From the NCBI RefSeq assembly GCF_013371215.1, contig NZ_JABWMH010000002.1:248001-312000 (forward strand): 64,000 bases of DNA, written 5' to 3'. Positions 1 through 8,705 of the stretch are shown piece by piece. Under the pieces are notes generated by a model that made no database searches, was not told the origin of the DNA, and was given only the letters and a program-made list of their open reading frames with translations. The stretch's first letter is position 1. The number at the start of each line of letters is the position of its first letter. The translations under genes were made by a program, and so were the position numbers. This DNA comes from Parasphingorhabdus flavimaris. Its GTDB lineage: Bacteria > Pseudomonadota > Alphaproteobacteria > Sphingomonadales > Sphingomonadaceae.

Positions 1-20
1 ACCCTCTGCTCACGCAAGAG

Positions 21-998
21 ATGTTTCTGGCAAGCAGCGGGAGCTGGAGCACAAGTTATGTCAATTACCGGGGCTTTGAACTCATGGCTGAATATGTCGG
101 CGGCGGGGTGGCCGTGCCGCCCGGTTTTGCGCCCTGGCAGGTTCAGATCCGGTCGACGGTCAAATATACGCCGGAGCAGATTGAGAAGGACAAGGCGCTC
201 GGCAGGGCAGGCAAGTTTCTCTGGAAACAGACGGAATATCAGCGCTACCATCGCTGCGGCGGATCGCTGATCGCACCGGACATCGTGCTGACGGCCGCCC
301 ATTGCGTAGCCAAACCGCCGGTCGATGGCGACAAGGTGCTGACCGCACGCGAAGTGCTCGCGGGGACACAGAGCCTTGTTCGCGGTGGACAGCCCTACAG
401 GATTGTGTCGGTAGTCTTTCACCAGGGCTACAGGCCGGGCAACCCCCGGGATGACATCGCCATCTTGCGGATTGCGCCGAAAGGCAGGAGAGTAGCGCCG
501 ACACCGATACGGTTGGCAGATAGCCGATCCAGTCTGGCACCGGTCGATCCCGGAAGCCTGATCCAGGTCCTGGGATGGGGCTTTACCGAAGTCGTGCAAC
601 GGGGCGAACGCCATGAAATGACCCAGGCAGGACCGCAATTTGCCGAACCGGACCTCAGAATCGCCAACATGGCCGTACTCGACCCGCAAAAATGCCGTGC
701 GGTCCGCGGCTATCGCAATGTCGTCGTCGACAAGATTTGCGCGGTGACACCGACCAACCGCGGGCCGGATGGAACGACCTACAGCTGTCGGGGCGACAGC
801 GGCGGGCCGGTGATCCGGCAGGTCAACGGGAAAAAGGTGCAGGTTGGTCTCGTCGCCTGGGGCAAGGGCTGCGGAGCGGTTGAGGACGGGCAACAGAATC
901 CGTCGCTCTTTGTCGATCTGGCGAAATATTCCGGATGGATAGGCCGGGCAATGGAGCTGGCGCGCACCACCAAAAACAGATCGGTGCCGCTACGTTGA
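21..998 (+). CDS. Trypsin-like (S1 family) serine protease, possibly 5'-partial
   Basis: Chymotrypsin-fold serine endopeptidase. The triad is visible: His in TAAHC (about residue 94), Asp in RDDIAILR (about 145) and Ser in CRGDSGGPV (about 260). The CGGS motif precedes the His, and conserved cysteines suggest disulfides, so the protein probably acts outside the cytoplasm. No signal peptide is seen after the first Met, and the frame stays open to the window's left edge. The true start, with a signal peptide or upstream domain, may therefore lie outside the window. The usual mature N-terminal IVGG is replaced here by something like YVGGG at residues 25-29, so zymogen activation may differ or the residues before it may be a propeptide. 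A strong hairpin terminator follows the stop codon. Family assignment is secure; substrate and exact start are unknown. Confidence 0.85.
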   Translation: MFLASSGSWSTSYVNYRGFELMAEYVGGGVAVPPGFAPWQVQIRSTVKYTPEQIEKDKALGRAGKFLWKQTEYQRYHRCGGSLIAPDIVLTAAHCVAKPPVDGDKVLTAREVLAGTQSLVRGGQPYRIVSVVFHQGYRPGNPRDDIAILRIAPKGRRVAPTPIRLADSRSSLAPVDPGSLIQVLGWGFTEVVQRGERHEMTQAGPQFAEPDLRIANMAVLDPQKCRAVRGYRNVVVDKICAVTPTNRGPDGTTYSCRGDSGGPVIRQVNGKKVQVGLVAWGKGCGAVEDGQQNPSLFVDLAKYSGWIGRAMELARTTKNRSVPLR

Positions 999-1014
999 TT
1001 CGCAAGGCAGACAC

Positions 1015-1044
1015 AAAAAAGGCCTGAAAAGTCAGGCCTTTTTC
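1015..1044. terminator. Rho-independent terminator, bidirectional
   Basis: Stem AAGGCCTGA / TCAGGCCTT with a short AAAG loop, flanked by A-run and T-run. It sits between the convergent protease (+) and the lipoprotein gene (-), so it can end transcripts from both sides. Confidence 0.85.
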
Positions 1045-1065
1045 GATAATTATTACGACAAAATT

Positions 1066-1344
1066 CTACTGGTCGTCGGAACCCTGGTCGTCCGATCCCT
1101 GGTCATCGGAACCTTGATCGTCGGAACCCTGATCATCAGAACCCTGTTCATCCGATCCCATCTCGTCTGACATCGCATCGCCAGCCATCGCATCGCCAGC
1201 CATCGCATCGTCAGCCATCGCGTCTTCAGCCATGGCGTCTTCTGCTACAACTTCTTCCGTTGCAGCTTCATCGGCTGGCGCACCGCATGCCGTTACACCG
1301 ATCGAAAGTGCAACGACGGCTACACTTGTGAATATCTTGCGCAT
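1066..1344 (-). CDS. Small acidic lipoprotein with tandem GSDDQ and DAMA repeats
   Basis: A 92-residue protein. The N terminus MRKIFTSVAVVALSIG is followed by a lipobox-like VTAC at about residue 20, so it is probably a lipid-anchored envelope protein. The mature part is almost wholly acidic and repetitive: an AEDAM/GDAMA block followed by six GSD(D/E)Q units up to the stop. I chose the start at 1344 because it has an AGGGGG ribosome-binding site about 7 nt upstream and opens directly into the signal peptide; a longer in-frame reading would add 47 residues with no signal character. It lies 31 nt downstream of the wHTH-TPR regulator on the same strand, so the two are probably cotranscribed. 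I recognise no functional family. The repeats may bind cations or act as a spacer, which is inference. Confidence 0.7.
   Translation of the reverse strand: MRKIFTSVAVVALSIGVTACGAPADEAATEEVVAEDAMAEDAMADDAMAGDAMAGDAMSDEMGSDEQGSDDQGSDDQGSDDQGSDDQGSDDQ
1069..1158 (-). repeat. Six 15-bp tandem repeats coding for GSD(D/E)Q
   Basis: Six head-to-tail 15-nt units encode GSDDQ five times and GSDEQ once at the C terminus of the lipoprotein. Units differ only by a few base changes. A second, 12-nt periodicity (DAMA block) occurs just upstream in the gene, about 1172-1245. Units are multiples of three, so copy-number change would keep the frame. Confidence 0.85.
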
Positions 1345-1375
1345 ATTATCATCCCCCTGAAATTTGGTGTCGCAA

Positions 1376-3454
1376 TCATATAAAACCCAGTTGCAATAGC
1401 AAGGCCTTAAATTGCGGGTCCTTCCTGACCGGATCGAGCAATGGATCGTTGAGAAGATAGACCAGGCCCGAATCCCTGGCATCAAGCGCTTGCTTCAACG
1501 TGGAAAATGTCTTGTCCGCATCGCGCCATTGGGCCCAGATCTGGGCCTGCTGATACAGGCCATTGTCACCATGTTCTGCAATCAGGCGGTCAAGATATTG
1601 GCGAGCGGTTGCGTCGTCGCCGGTCCGGATACTGATAATCGCCTGAGAAGGTAGCGTGATCATGTCGTTAGACTCGCGGGCAAAGGCCTCGCTGGCCTTG
1701 TCCAATTCACCCATCGCCAGATAGGCGCGCCCGATATCGCCATTGACGCTGTTTCTCTTCGGATTTATTTTGAGTGCCTGCCGGGCAGAGCGGATCGCTT
1801 CCTCATATTGCCCGCCGGCATATTTGATGATGCCCTTGGAGCGGAACACCGATGCATTGAGCGGATCAAGCGACGCCGCCCGGTCGATGGCCTGATAGGC
1901 TTCTCCGAATCGTCCGGTTCTCGCGCAATAGATTGCGAAACGGCTGAACACATCGATATTGCTTTTTGCCAGGGCATAGGCCCGGTCGTACGGCTTGCGG
2001 GCGCCTTTCACATCAAGCCGACCGTAAAACAGAGCATAGCCCAGTGCGTTGAAGCCGGCTGCGAATTCAGGGGCAATTTCGGTGGCCTTTACCGCCTCGT
2101 CAATGGCCTCATCATAGACACGAATGCGTTCGCTGCCGGCCAAATACTGGTTGGCGATAACCGCAAGCACCCGTGACCGTGCCGCGCGTGCTGCTGCATA
2201 TTCCGGATCATGGGCAATGGCATCGTCAAATTTTGCCAGGGCCGCGCGCTCGCTGGCTTCATCAATATGCAGCTCGAACAGGTCCTGACCGCGCAGAAAG
2301 GCATCAAAGGCGGCCAGATTTTCGGTGCTGCCGATTTCCTTCTTGCTGCTGTCCTTGCCGCTATCGCTGATCGCCACGGCCAATGCGGATGCAACCGCCG
2401 TGGCTATTTCTGACTGGACGGCAAAAATATCGGCAATTGGCCGCTCGAAACTGTCAGCCCACTGGCTCAGGCCGGTTCGCCCGTCGATGAGATCGGCTGC
2501 AATCTTGAACTGGTTGGCGGATTTCTGGACATTGCCGTCGAGCAGATAGGAAACGCCCAGTTGCCGGGCGATGGTTTTTGCATCGGCCTTGTGATCGCGA
2601 AAATTGTTCGAAGAGGTCTGGCCGACAATCTGCAGAAGTGCGTTGCGTGATAGCTGCGACCGGATTTCCGAGGTCAGGCCATCGGAAAAATAGCTCTGCG
2701 CCGGATCACCGCTCAGATTTGCGAAGGGCAGGACGACCACGCTATTTTCCCCGGCACCATTCCCGAATAGACCGGTAGCCCAAGCGACCAGCCCACCGCC
2801 CATTACGCTGGTGACACCCGCTCCGATCAACATATTACGGCGACTGGATATCAGTCTTGATCCAGATGGCTGTGGCCCGGCGGTTTGCCGATGGCCGTCG
2901 ACCAGCGCCGTTTTCTGAATAGTGGCACCCGATTGTTGACCTTCCGGTTGCAAGTCCGGGTGATCATCATGAAGATTGTCGGATGCGTCATCATTTTGCG
3001 GATTTGGGAATTGTTCGGGATCGGTCAGTTGCTGTTTTGCGCCCGGCTGCTGATCGGCAGAGGCCGGTAGTGCGGCCAGATCGGCGACAAGGCGATAGCC
3101 GCGCTTGGGTATGGTCTCGATCAGGCTGCCGGAACCTTCCCCGTTCTGCAGGGCTTTGCGCAACAGCGATATCGCGCGCGTAATGCTTTCATCGGCACCA
3201 AATTCCACCTGCCAGATCCGATCGATCAAATCGCTTCGGGAGACGACCTCGCGGTTATGCTCCGCCAGACAGCACAGAACGTCCATCACCTTTGGTTCGA
3301 GATGAACGTCATCCTTGCCGTTGTTGATCATATTGCGGCTTGGATAGACACTGATTGCGCCAAAGCTGAAGCCATCGGACAGATCGAATTCCTGGCGACT
3401 CACGATCGGTTGCCTTGCGCTTGAATGGGCAGGGACATGATCGCTGCATGGCAA
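1376..3454 (-). CDS. CadC/ToxR-like transmembrane transcriptional regulator with TPR sensor domain
   Basis: A 692-residue protein. Residues 24-126 are an OmpR/PhoB-type winged helix (LEPKVMDVL, SRSDLIDRIW and IPKRGYRLV are typical). An acidic linker follows, then one transmembrane helix at about 208-230. Residues about 238-350 resemble the TolB/FlgO-like domain found in such regulators (VVVLPFANLSGD, YFSDGLTSEI). The C terminus, about 380-690, is a series of tetratricopeptide repeats (for example AYAALAKSN and AYLAMGELDKASEAF). This is the layout of one-component membrane regulators that sense an envelope signal and bind DNA directly, with no receiver domain. The lipoprotein gene follows by 31 nt and is a natural target or partner. 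The start is uncertain within the first about 22 residues. Ligand and regulon are not deducible. Confidence 0.8.
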   Translation of the reverse strand: MPCSDHVPAHSSARQPIVSRQEFDLSDGFSFGAISVYPSRNMINNGKDDVHLEPKVMDVLCCLAEHNREVVSRSDLIDRIWQVEFGADESITRAISLLRKALQNGEGSGSLIETIPKRGYRLVADLAALPASADQQPGAKQQLTDPEQFPNPQNDDASDNLHDDHPDLQPEGQQSGATIQKTALVDGHRQTAGPQPSGSRLISSRRNMLIGAGVTSVMGGGLVAWATGLFGNGAGENSVVVLPFANLSGDPAQSYFSDGLTSEIRSQLSRNALLQIVGQTSSNNFRDHKADAKTIARQLGVSYLLDGNVQKSANQFKIAADLIDGRTGLSQWADSFERPIADIFAVQSEIATAVASALAVAISDSGKDSSKKEIGSTENLAAFDAFLRGQDLFELHIDEASERAALAKFDDAIAHDPEYAAARAARSRVLAVIANQYLAGSERIRVYDEAIDEAVKATEIAPEFAAGFNALGYALFYGRLDVKGARKPYDRAYALAKSNIDVFSRFAIYCARTGRFGEAYQAIDRAASLDPLNASVFRSKGIIKYAGGQYEEAIRSARQALKINPKRNSVNGDIGRAYLAMGELDKASEAFARESNDMITLPSQAIISIRTGDDATARQYLDRLIAEHGDNGLYQQAQIWAQWRDADKTFSTLKQALDARDSGLVYLLNDPLLDPVRKDPQFKALLLQLGFI

Positions 3455-3773
3455 TCTGCCGACGCGACAACAGGAGTCAATATGTCCATTAATGTTTCTC
3501 CCCGAGGTTCCCGCAACTCACTATCTGTCGTTCGTTCCTGCATTCCGGCAATAATGCTACGGCTATATTAGCCGCGATCCGGCCTGCCGTATAGCAGCTT
3601 GGCCTGAATTTGTTGATAAAAAAATCAATAAAAACAAAGCATAAGATTTCCTTCACAACAACATCAGGTCATCATCGGAACAACATCATGAAGCCGTCAG
3701 GACATTGCCGGCCGGTTCGACGATTGAGGGGTCAGGCAGAATGACCTGCTCAACACCACCAAGGAGAACCAAC
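3455..3773. other. Intergenic region between divergent regulator and urcA-like gene
   Basis: About 320 bp with no convincing gene. It contains an AT-rich stretch around 3608-3650 that probably holds the promoters for the two divergent genes. I could not fix a clear -35/-10 pair. Confidence 0.4.
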
Positions 3774-4088
3774 ATGTTCAATACCAACAAAGCTCTTATC
3801 GCCGCTTCGCTTTTTCTTTCCGCCGGTGCATTTTCTACCGCCGCCGCTGCAGAGGATCGCACAATCGAAGTCAGCTATAGCGACCTGAATCTGGACCATG
3901 TATCTGGCCAGCGCGTCCTCGCCTCGCGGATCAGCAATGCCGCCGAGAAAGTCTGCGGTCGCACAGCTGGTCGCACATCGCTGAGAGAATCGTCCCGGCT
4001 GCGCCACTGCATCAAGGGTGCGACCAAAATTGCCATGGCCTCTATCAATGAAAGCGGCCAGGTTCAGGTTGCTGCACGAGCGGACTGA
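3774..4088 (+). CDS. UrcA family secreted protein
   Basis: A 104-residue protein with a clear signal peptide (MFNTNKALIAASLFLSAG, cleavage after an AAAA stretch), then VSYSDLNLDHVSGQRVLASRI and two cysteines in KVCGR and LRHCIK. This matches the UrcA family (usually about 100 residues), which is common in sphingomonads and caulobacters and has unknown function. The start at 3774 is set by AAGGAG about 7 nt upstream; an in-frame extension to 3705 would bury the signal peptide. It is monocistronic, with a strong terminator about 50 nt downstream. The protein is probably periplasmic, with a possible disulfide between the two cysteines. Confidence 0.8.
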   Translation: MFNTNKALIAASLFLSAGAFSTAAAAEDRTIEVSYSDLNLDHVSGQRVLASRISNAAEKVCGRTAGRTSLRESSRLRHCIKGATKIAMASINESGQVQVAARAD

Positions 4089-4140
4089 GACAGCGTAGCT
4101 CGCTGAACCACTCACCCCAATGCAGCGCCACCCTTGGAAA

Positions 4141-4169
4141 GGGCAGTCAGGAAACTGGCTGCCCTTTTT
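4141..4169 (+). terminator. Rho-independent terminator
   Basis: Hairpin GGGCAGTCAG / CTGGCTGCCC (one G-T wobble) with a GAAA loop followed by TTTTTC. It ends the urcA-like transcript. Confidence 0.8.
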
Positions 4170-4229
4170 CTATTGGGTCCGCCCCTCTTTGATGTCCAGC
4201 GAACCCAAATCCGGGTAGTTCCGATCGAT

Positions 4230-5072
4230 TCATTTCTGGAGCAAGGCGAAATAATCGTCCCAGCTCTGGTGTGGCCGTCCGGCCGCTTTTTCATAATCGC
4301 TGTCGGTGTCGAGCGCGCCCATCCGGATGCCTTCGTAGATGCCCGCGATGATCGTGCCCATGAACTCACCAAGCGTGTCGATCCGCTCGGCGCGATAATC
4401 CGCCACGCTCATCGGTTGATAATGCAATTCGGTCCCAAAGGCGCGGTTGAAATAGGCCGCCAGCTCGGCCTGGCTGATCGGTTCGCCGTGCAGCCTGTAG
4501 GTCTGGCCTTGATGCGCGGGTTCCAGCAACATTCTGGCATAAGCGAAGGCAAGCTCGTCGCGGGTGGTATAGCCGCATTTGCCATCGCCTGCGCAATTGG
4601 CGATCGCACCGCTTTTCCTGTAATGTCCGAGATAGTCGATATCCGGTTCGATATAGATGCCGTTGCGGCCGATCGCCCAGTCAAGACCGCTGGCGCGGAT
4701 ATCGGCTTCGGTCTGGCGGTTGCTTTGCACGACAGGGGAAAAGGCGGTGCCGCTCTCGACTCCCTGAATGCTGGTATAGACGATCTTTTTGACGCCGCTG
4801 CTGCGCGCCGCCTCGATGACATTTTGATGTTGCCCGACCCGCTCGTCGGGATCGGCCATGCCGGAAACCAGCAGCAATGTGTCGACGCCGGCCAGCGAAG
4901 CCGTCATTTGCTCGCGGTCGGCATAGTCGCCGGGGCGGATCTCGACGCCGAGCGCGGAGGCCTTTTCCGGGGAACGGGCCAGTCCGACAATCGGTTCATC
5001 CGTCATCTGCGACAGGGCGCGAATGATGGCGCTGCCCAATTGTCCGGATGCTGCGGTTACGGCGATGGTCAT
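4230..5072 (-). CDS. NmrA/QOR2-type NAD(P)H-dependent oxidoreductase
   Basis: A 280-residue atypical short-chain dehydrogenase. The N-terminal Rossmann motif VTAASGQLG resembles the GxxGxxG loop of NmrA and QOR2 proteins, followed by VGLARSPEKA for the NADP ribose side. It lacks the YxxxK pair expected of a classical SDR, as is normal for NmrA-like proteins. The central segment VKKIVYTSIQGVESG matches the family's conserved KKIVYTS core. By family it is probably a quinone or redox-sensing reductase. It is the last gene of a minus-strand run (LysR regulator, nitroreductase, cupin, SDR, this gene) with 42-101-nt gaps. GAGGAA lies about 9 nt upstream of the start. The substrate is unknown. Confidence 0.75.
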   Translation of the reverse strand: MTIAVTAASGQLGSAIIRALSQMTDEPIVGLARSPEKASALGVEIRPGDYADREQMTASLAGVDTLLLVSGMADPDERVGQHQNVIEAARSSGVKKIVYTSIQGVESGTAFSPVVQSNRQTEADIRASGLDWAIGRNGIYIEPDIDYLGHYRKSGAIANCAGDGKCGYTTRDELAFAYARMLLEPAHQGQTYRLHGEPISQAELAAYFNRAFGTELHYQPMSVADYRAERIDTLGEFMGTIIAGIYEGIRMGALDTDSDYEKAAGRPHQSWDDYFALLQK

Positions 5073-5115
5073 GGCGTTTTTCCTCAGCTTGGCTGAATTT
5101 GGTTGGGGCCCCAGT

Positions 5116-5940
5116 TCACGATATTTTTGTTCCGTTGCTCAGATTCTGCAGAATTGCATCGATGCTTTGCATCAGTTGCTCACATTTCTCCGGGTCGAGT
5201 GCGTCGGCGTGCGGGCGGGCAAACTGGCCGCTGTCATTGTCGAAATAAAGGCCGGATGCGTCGGCGAACTCTTCGGACAAGGCCGCGCGGACCAGAATAT
5301 CGACGCCGATGCCGACATCATTTCCGCTGGGCCCATAAGCGTCTCTGACCATTTTCGTGTTCAGGAGCGAGCCCGGATTCACCGCGACAATCACCGGGCC
5401 ATTGGGCCCCAGTTCCTGTGCCAGGCTGCGTGACCATATCGTCAGGGCGAGCTTGCTCTGCGCATAGGCAGCGCCATCGGAAAGGTTCGTCTCGCCAGTG
5501 AGCGCATCGAGTTCCACCGGTGACTGCGCCGCAGAGGACAGGTTCACCACGCGCGCGGACTGGTCCAGCAGGGGCATCAGGCGCCGCGTCAGCAGATAGG
5601 GGGCAATGGTGTTGACGGCAAATCGCACGTCGAGACCAGCCGCTGTCCTTGTGTCGGCAACGGCAAAGACCCCCGCATTGTTGATCAGCACATCGATCCG
5701 CTTGTGCCGCGCCGCAACCGCTTCGGACAGTGTTTCGACAGCAGCCATGTCGGACAGGTCGGCGACATAGGTCCCGACGGCTCCGTGATCCGGCATAGCG
5801 TCGAGTTCGGCTTTCGCGGCAGCCAGTTTGTGCTCGCTTCGCCCGTGCAGCAAAATATTGTGTCCCGCCGCGCTCAGCGCCCTGGCGGTTTCAAGACCGA
5901 TGCCGTCGGTCGACCCGGTTATCAGAATCGTTTTCGTCAT
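5116..5940 (-). CDS. Short-chain dehydrogenase/reductase (SDR) family oxidoreductase
   Basis: A 274-residue classical-type SDR. TGSTDGIG at residues 8-15 is the cofactor loop, NNAG is present at about residue 90, a Ser lies in NLSSAAQS, and the catalytic pair is YAQSK. HGRSEHKL after the second strand suggests NADP(H) preference. Overall it resembles the retinol dehydrogenase/WW-domain oxidoreductase-like subgroup that acts on carbonyls or alcohols, but the substrate cannot be read from sequence. AAGGAT is about 7 nt upstream of the start codon. It lies 43 nt before the NmrA-type gene and 48 nt after the cupin gene, so it is probably cotranscribed with them. Confidence 0.8.
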   Translation of the reverse strand: MTKTILITGSTDGIGLETARALSAAGHNILLHGRSEHKLAAAKAELDAMPDHGAVGTYVADLSDMAAVETLSEAVAARHKRIDVLINNAGVFAVADTRTAAGLDVRFAVNTIAPYLLTRRLMPLLDQSARVVNLSSAAQSPVELDALTGETNLSDGAAYAQSKLALTIWSRSLAQELGPNGPVIVAVNPGSLLNTKMVRDAYGPSGNDVGIGVDILVRAALSEEFADASGLYFDNDSGQFARPHADALDPEKCEQLMQSIDAILQNLSNGTKIS

Positions 5941-5988
5941 GGGATATCCTTGTTGCTGGCAATAGAAGCGCGGGTTCAGGTCGAATTG

Positions 5989-6867
5989 TCAACGGACGGT
6001 GAAGGCACCTCTGCTGCGTATATAGATGATGCTTTCGCCGTCGGTCCTGTTCGTGACCTTGTGAATCGTCGAGACCGTTGACCCGAAATAACTGCCGGAC
6101 GGCAAGGCTTTCACTTCGTTGCTTCCCGTCTGGCTGTGGCCGACTGCCCCTTGGATGACGACGGCGCGCAAGGGCGATCCGTTGCCGTCGATTTCCCCGG
6201 AATAGCCGGCGGGCAGTTTGAGCAAGGTCCCGCTCAACTCGCCAGGATGCGGGTTTCCCCAGAGAAAGGCCATCTGCGGGGTGCTTCCGATTTCTGCGCT
6301 GTCCGGCAGTTTCAGCCAGTCAATGTCCGAAGCATCGAGCCAGACAAAATTGGAAGGATCGACGTTGATCGGCCGTTCGCCATTGTCGAAGGCCTCGTCG
6401 GCCGGTTTGACCAGATAGGGGCCGTCCTGGATTTCGATATAGGCGAGATTGCTGGTGCCTTTGGCCGCGGTAATATGCGATTCACCGGCGGGCTGGGTCC
6501 AGAAGGAACCGGCGGGCAGCCACATATTGGCGGCGGCGGGATCGTCATTGTGGACCAGCCCCTCGATGACGAGGCCGCGGTAGGTGACATTGTGGATATG
6601 CGGTGGCGAGGCAAAGCCCTCGTCGAATTTGACGAGGAAACCGGACGCGCCCGGGGCGGTGCGATCGCCCCAGAGATTGCCGGCCCGGGGGCTGGCATCG
6701 CCACGGGCGGCGTTAAGCGGTCCCCACTGCACGTCGTCCGGAACGACGGTTTCGGCAGCGGATACCGCCACAGCCGAGGGAGCCGCGTCTCGCGCGACCG
6801 CCGGTGGACAGGCCACGACGGTCGCGGAGAGTGCGGTAGCGATCGATACCAGGGTTTTCTTTGTCAT
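5989..6867 (-). CDS. Secreted double-cupin protein (DUF4437 type)
   Basis: A 292-residue protein with a signal peptide ([19 protein letters not shown]) and two cupin-like halves. The first carries FASPPHIHN and the [15 protein letters not shown] segment; the second carries [13 protein letters not shown] and [10 protein letters not shown]. The layout fits DUF4437, a cupin family often annotated as anti-sigma-like or sugar-binding without experimental support. The His residues of the first cupin could bind a metal; the second half has fewer candidate ligands. It sits inside the redox cluster between a nitroreductase and an SDR and has AAAGGA upstream. A periplasmic small-molecule enzyme or binding protein is a guess. 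Confidence 0.7.
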   Translation of the reverse strand: MTKKTLVSIATALSATVVACPPAVARDAAPSAVAVSAAETVVPDDVQWGPLNAARGDASPRAGNLWGDRTAPGASGFLVKFDEGFASPPHIHNVTYRGLVIEGLVHNDDPAAANMWLPAGSFWTQPAGESHITAAKGTSNLAYIEIQDGPYLVKPADEAFDNGERPINVDPSNFVWLDASDIDWLKLPDSAEIGSTPQMAFLWGNPHPGELSGTLLKLPAGYSGEIDGNGSPLRAVVIQGAVGHSQTGSNEVKALPSGSYFGSTVSTIHKVTNRTDGESIIYIRSRGAFTVR

Positions 6868-6909
6868 TGTGCGGGTGTCCTTTGACTGTTGATTATCGAT
6901 CGCCCGGGC

Positions 6910-7689
6910 TCAGGCCTCGATCAATATTTCGGAGAGCGGCAGGCGCGATTTGGGCAGCTTGGCATTATAGTCGGCTTCTTCGTCGCTATAGCCCAAGGCA
7001 ACCACGACGAGGCTGTTATAGCCTTGCTCGCGCAGACCGAATTGCTCGTCCAGCACCCTGGTATCAATGCCTTCCATCGGGGTTGCGTCAATGCCGAGCG
7101 TCGATACTCCGAGCAGGAACTGGCCGATGTTGAGATAGACCTGCTTGTCCATCCAGTGCTGTGCGTCCTTCATGTCCTGCTTGTGGAGATTGACGAACAG
7201 GCTGCGGCCGCCATGCATCTGGGCGCGGAAGGTTTCCGGATCGCTGTCGAACCGGCCGTCCTGTTCTTCCTGGTCGAGGACCTTCAGCAGAAAATCTTCC
7301 TCGATCGCGAGGCGGCTGGCGAACACGACTACATGCGAGGCGTTGCGGATGCTCGGGCTGTTGAACGGATAGCGTTCGTCGGTCGATTTGGCGACCCGTT
7401 CCTTGCCTTCGTCGGTCGTGGCGAGGATGAATTTCCATGGCTGGGCATTGGTGCTCGACGGACTGAAGCGGAGCAGGCCACGAATCTTCTCGACATGTTC
7501 CGGTGCAATCTTGCGGTCGGGGGCAAAGGCCTTCACGGTGTGGCGGTGCTTGGCGAAATAGGTGATGTCCTGACCGTCGTTCAGTCTGGCCGGGTTGCGG
7601 TCGCCATCGGCGGGGATGATGCGCCGGCTGTCTGCCGCATCGTTCATATTGTCGGCGGCTGGGGTCTGGGTTGCGGATAATTGCGTCAT
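6910..7689 (-). CDS. Nitroreductase family protein (NfsB-like, FMN-dependent)
   Basis: A 259-residue flavoenzyme of the oxygen-insensitive NAD(P)H nitroreductase group. Recognisable features are the HTVKAF segment, SSTNAQPWKFI (FMN-binding loop and the conserved Pro-Trp), and the C-terminal VVVALGYSDEEADY. The family reduces nitroaromatics and quinones by two-electron steps. I chose the start at 7689 because AAGGAG lies 7-8 nt upstream; an in-frame Met 11 codons earlier has no such site. It has an unusual N-terminal extension of about 40 residues rich in Asp and Ala before the domain. It lies 101 nt downstream of the LysR gene, which probably controls it, and it leads the remaining reductase genes. 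Confidence 0.85.
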   Translation of the reverse strand: MTQLSATQTPAADNMNDAADSRRIIPADGDRNPARLNDGQDITYFAKHRHTVKAFAPDRKIAPEHVEKIRGLLRFSPSSTNAQPWKFILATTDEGKERVAKSTDERYPFNSPSIRNASHVVVFASRLAIEEDFLLKVLDQEEQDGRFDSDPETFRAQMHGGRSLFVNLHKQDMKDAQHWMDKQVYLNIGQFLLGVSTLGIDATPMEGIDTRVLDEQFGLREQGYNSLVVVALGYSDEEADYNAKLPKSRLPLSEILIEA

Positions 7690-7790
7690 GATTAGGTGCT
7701 CCTTGTTGTTGGGCACGATCATAACAATTCCAATTATTGGGGCTATCGGCTAAAAATGAAAATGATTATTTGCAAATATAAAATAATAGA

Positions 7791-8705
7791 TCAAGCCAGC
7801 CCGCCATAACGTTCGCGGTTGGTTTCGATGATCCGCCTTTGCATGAAGTCGAGAAACGCCTTGACCCGCGCCGGAATCACCCGGCCCGGCGGGCGCACCG
7901 CCCAGATATTGGTCTCCCGCGCCACTCGATATTCCGGCAGCACATGGACCAGCCGGCCCGCCCTTATATCCGGTCCGACATGCCACAGAGCAGCCATGCC
8001 GATGCCCACTCCGGCCCGGACCAGCACGCTCATCGCCTCGCCATGATTGACGTTGACCGGGCCGGAGGCGGCGATATCGTGCAGCTTGCCGTCGGGACCG
8101 CAAAGCTGCCAGTTGCGCATGGTGCCAAGCGGCAGGCAGGCGTGGCCCAACAGATCGGCGGGTTTTTGTGGCCGTCCCGCGCGTTCGAGATAGGCGGGCG
8201 AAGCCACCAGCCATTCGGGATTGGCATCGATTTTCTGCGCCAGCAGCGAGGAGGGAGCGAGATCGCCGATCCGGAAGGCCAGCTCATAGCCCTGTTCGAC
8301 AATATCGACGATCGCATCGGTCAGGTTGAGGTCGAGCGTCACATCGGGATGCTGGGCGAGAAACTCGGCCAGAAACGGCACGATATGCGCCCGCCCGAAT
8401 GTTGCCGAGGCGGTAACCCTGAGCAGCCCCGAAGCCGATTTTGTTGACCGGGTGAGAACCTGTCTGGCCTCTTCGGCGGCGTCGAGCACGCGTTTGGCAT
8501 GATCGACGAAGACCTCACCGTCGGGAGTCAGGGATATCGAGCGCGTCGTCCGGTTGAGCAGCTTGACGCCAAGATCGGTTTCGAGCGCCTGGATCCGCTG
8601 CGTAGCATTTGTCGGTGAAAGATTGAACTCGGCGCCGGCTTTGCCAATCGCGCCCAGCGCCGCCACGCGCACGAACAGATCGAGATTTTTCAGATCAAAT
8701 GCCAC
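7791..8705 (-). CDS. LysR-family transcriptional regulator
   Basis: A 304-residue regulator. The N-terminal winged helix-turn-helix is plain (LDLFVRVAALGAIGKAGAEF, then NATQRIQALETDLGVKLLNRTTR), and the C-terminal periplasmic-binding-protein-like effector domain follows. It is of the CrgA/DsdC-like subgroup common next to reductases. It is encoded on the same strand as, and immediately upstream of, the nitroreductase-cupin-SDR-NmrA genes, whereas LysR genes are most often divergent from their targets. That makes autoregulation with readthrough into the cluster likely. The inducer is unknown; an electrophile or quinone would fit the neighbours. Confidence 0.85.
   Translation of the reverse strand: MAFDLKNLDLFVRVAALGAIGKAGAEFNLSPTNATQRIQALETDLGVKLLNRTTRSISLTPDGEVFVDHAKRVLDAAEEARQVLTRSTKSASGLLRVTASATFGRAHIVPFLAEFLAQHPDVTLDLNLTDAIVDIVEQGYELAFRIGDLAPSSLLAQKIDANPEWLVASPAYLERAGRPQKPADLLGHACLPLGTMRNWQLCGPDGKLHDIAASGPVNVNHGEAMSVLVRAGVGIGMAALWHVGPDIRAGRLVHVLPEYRVARETNIWAVRPPGRVIPARVKAFLDFMQRRIIETNRERYGGLA

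Noticed and set aside
1066-1485. Longer 139-residue form of the repeat lipoprotein
   Set aside because: The extra 47 residues overlap the upstream regulator's 3' end and push the lipobox inward; the start at 1344 has a good ribosome-binding site.
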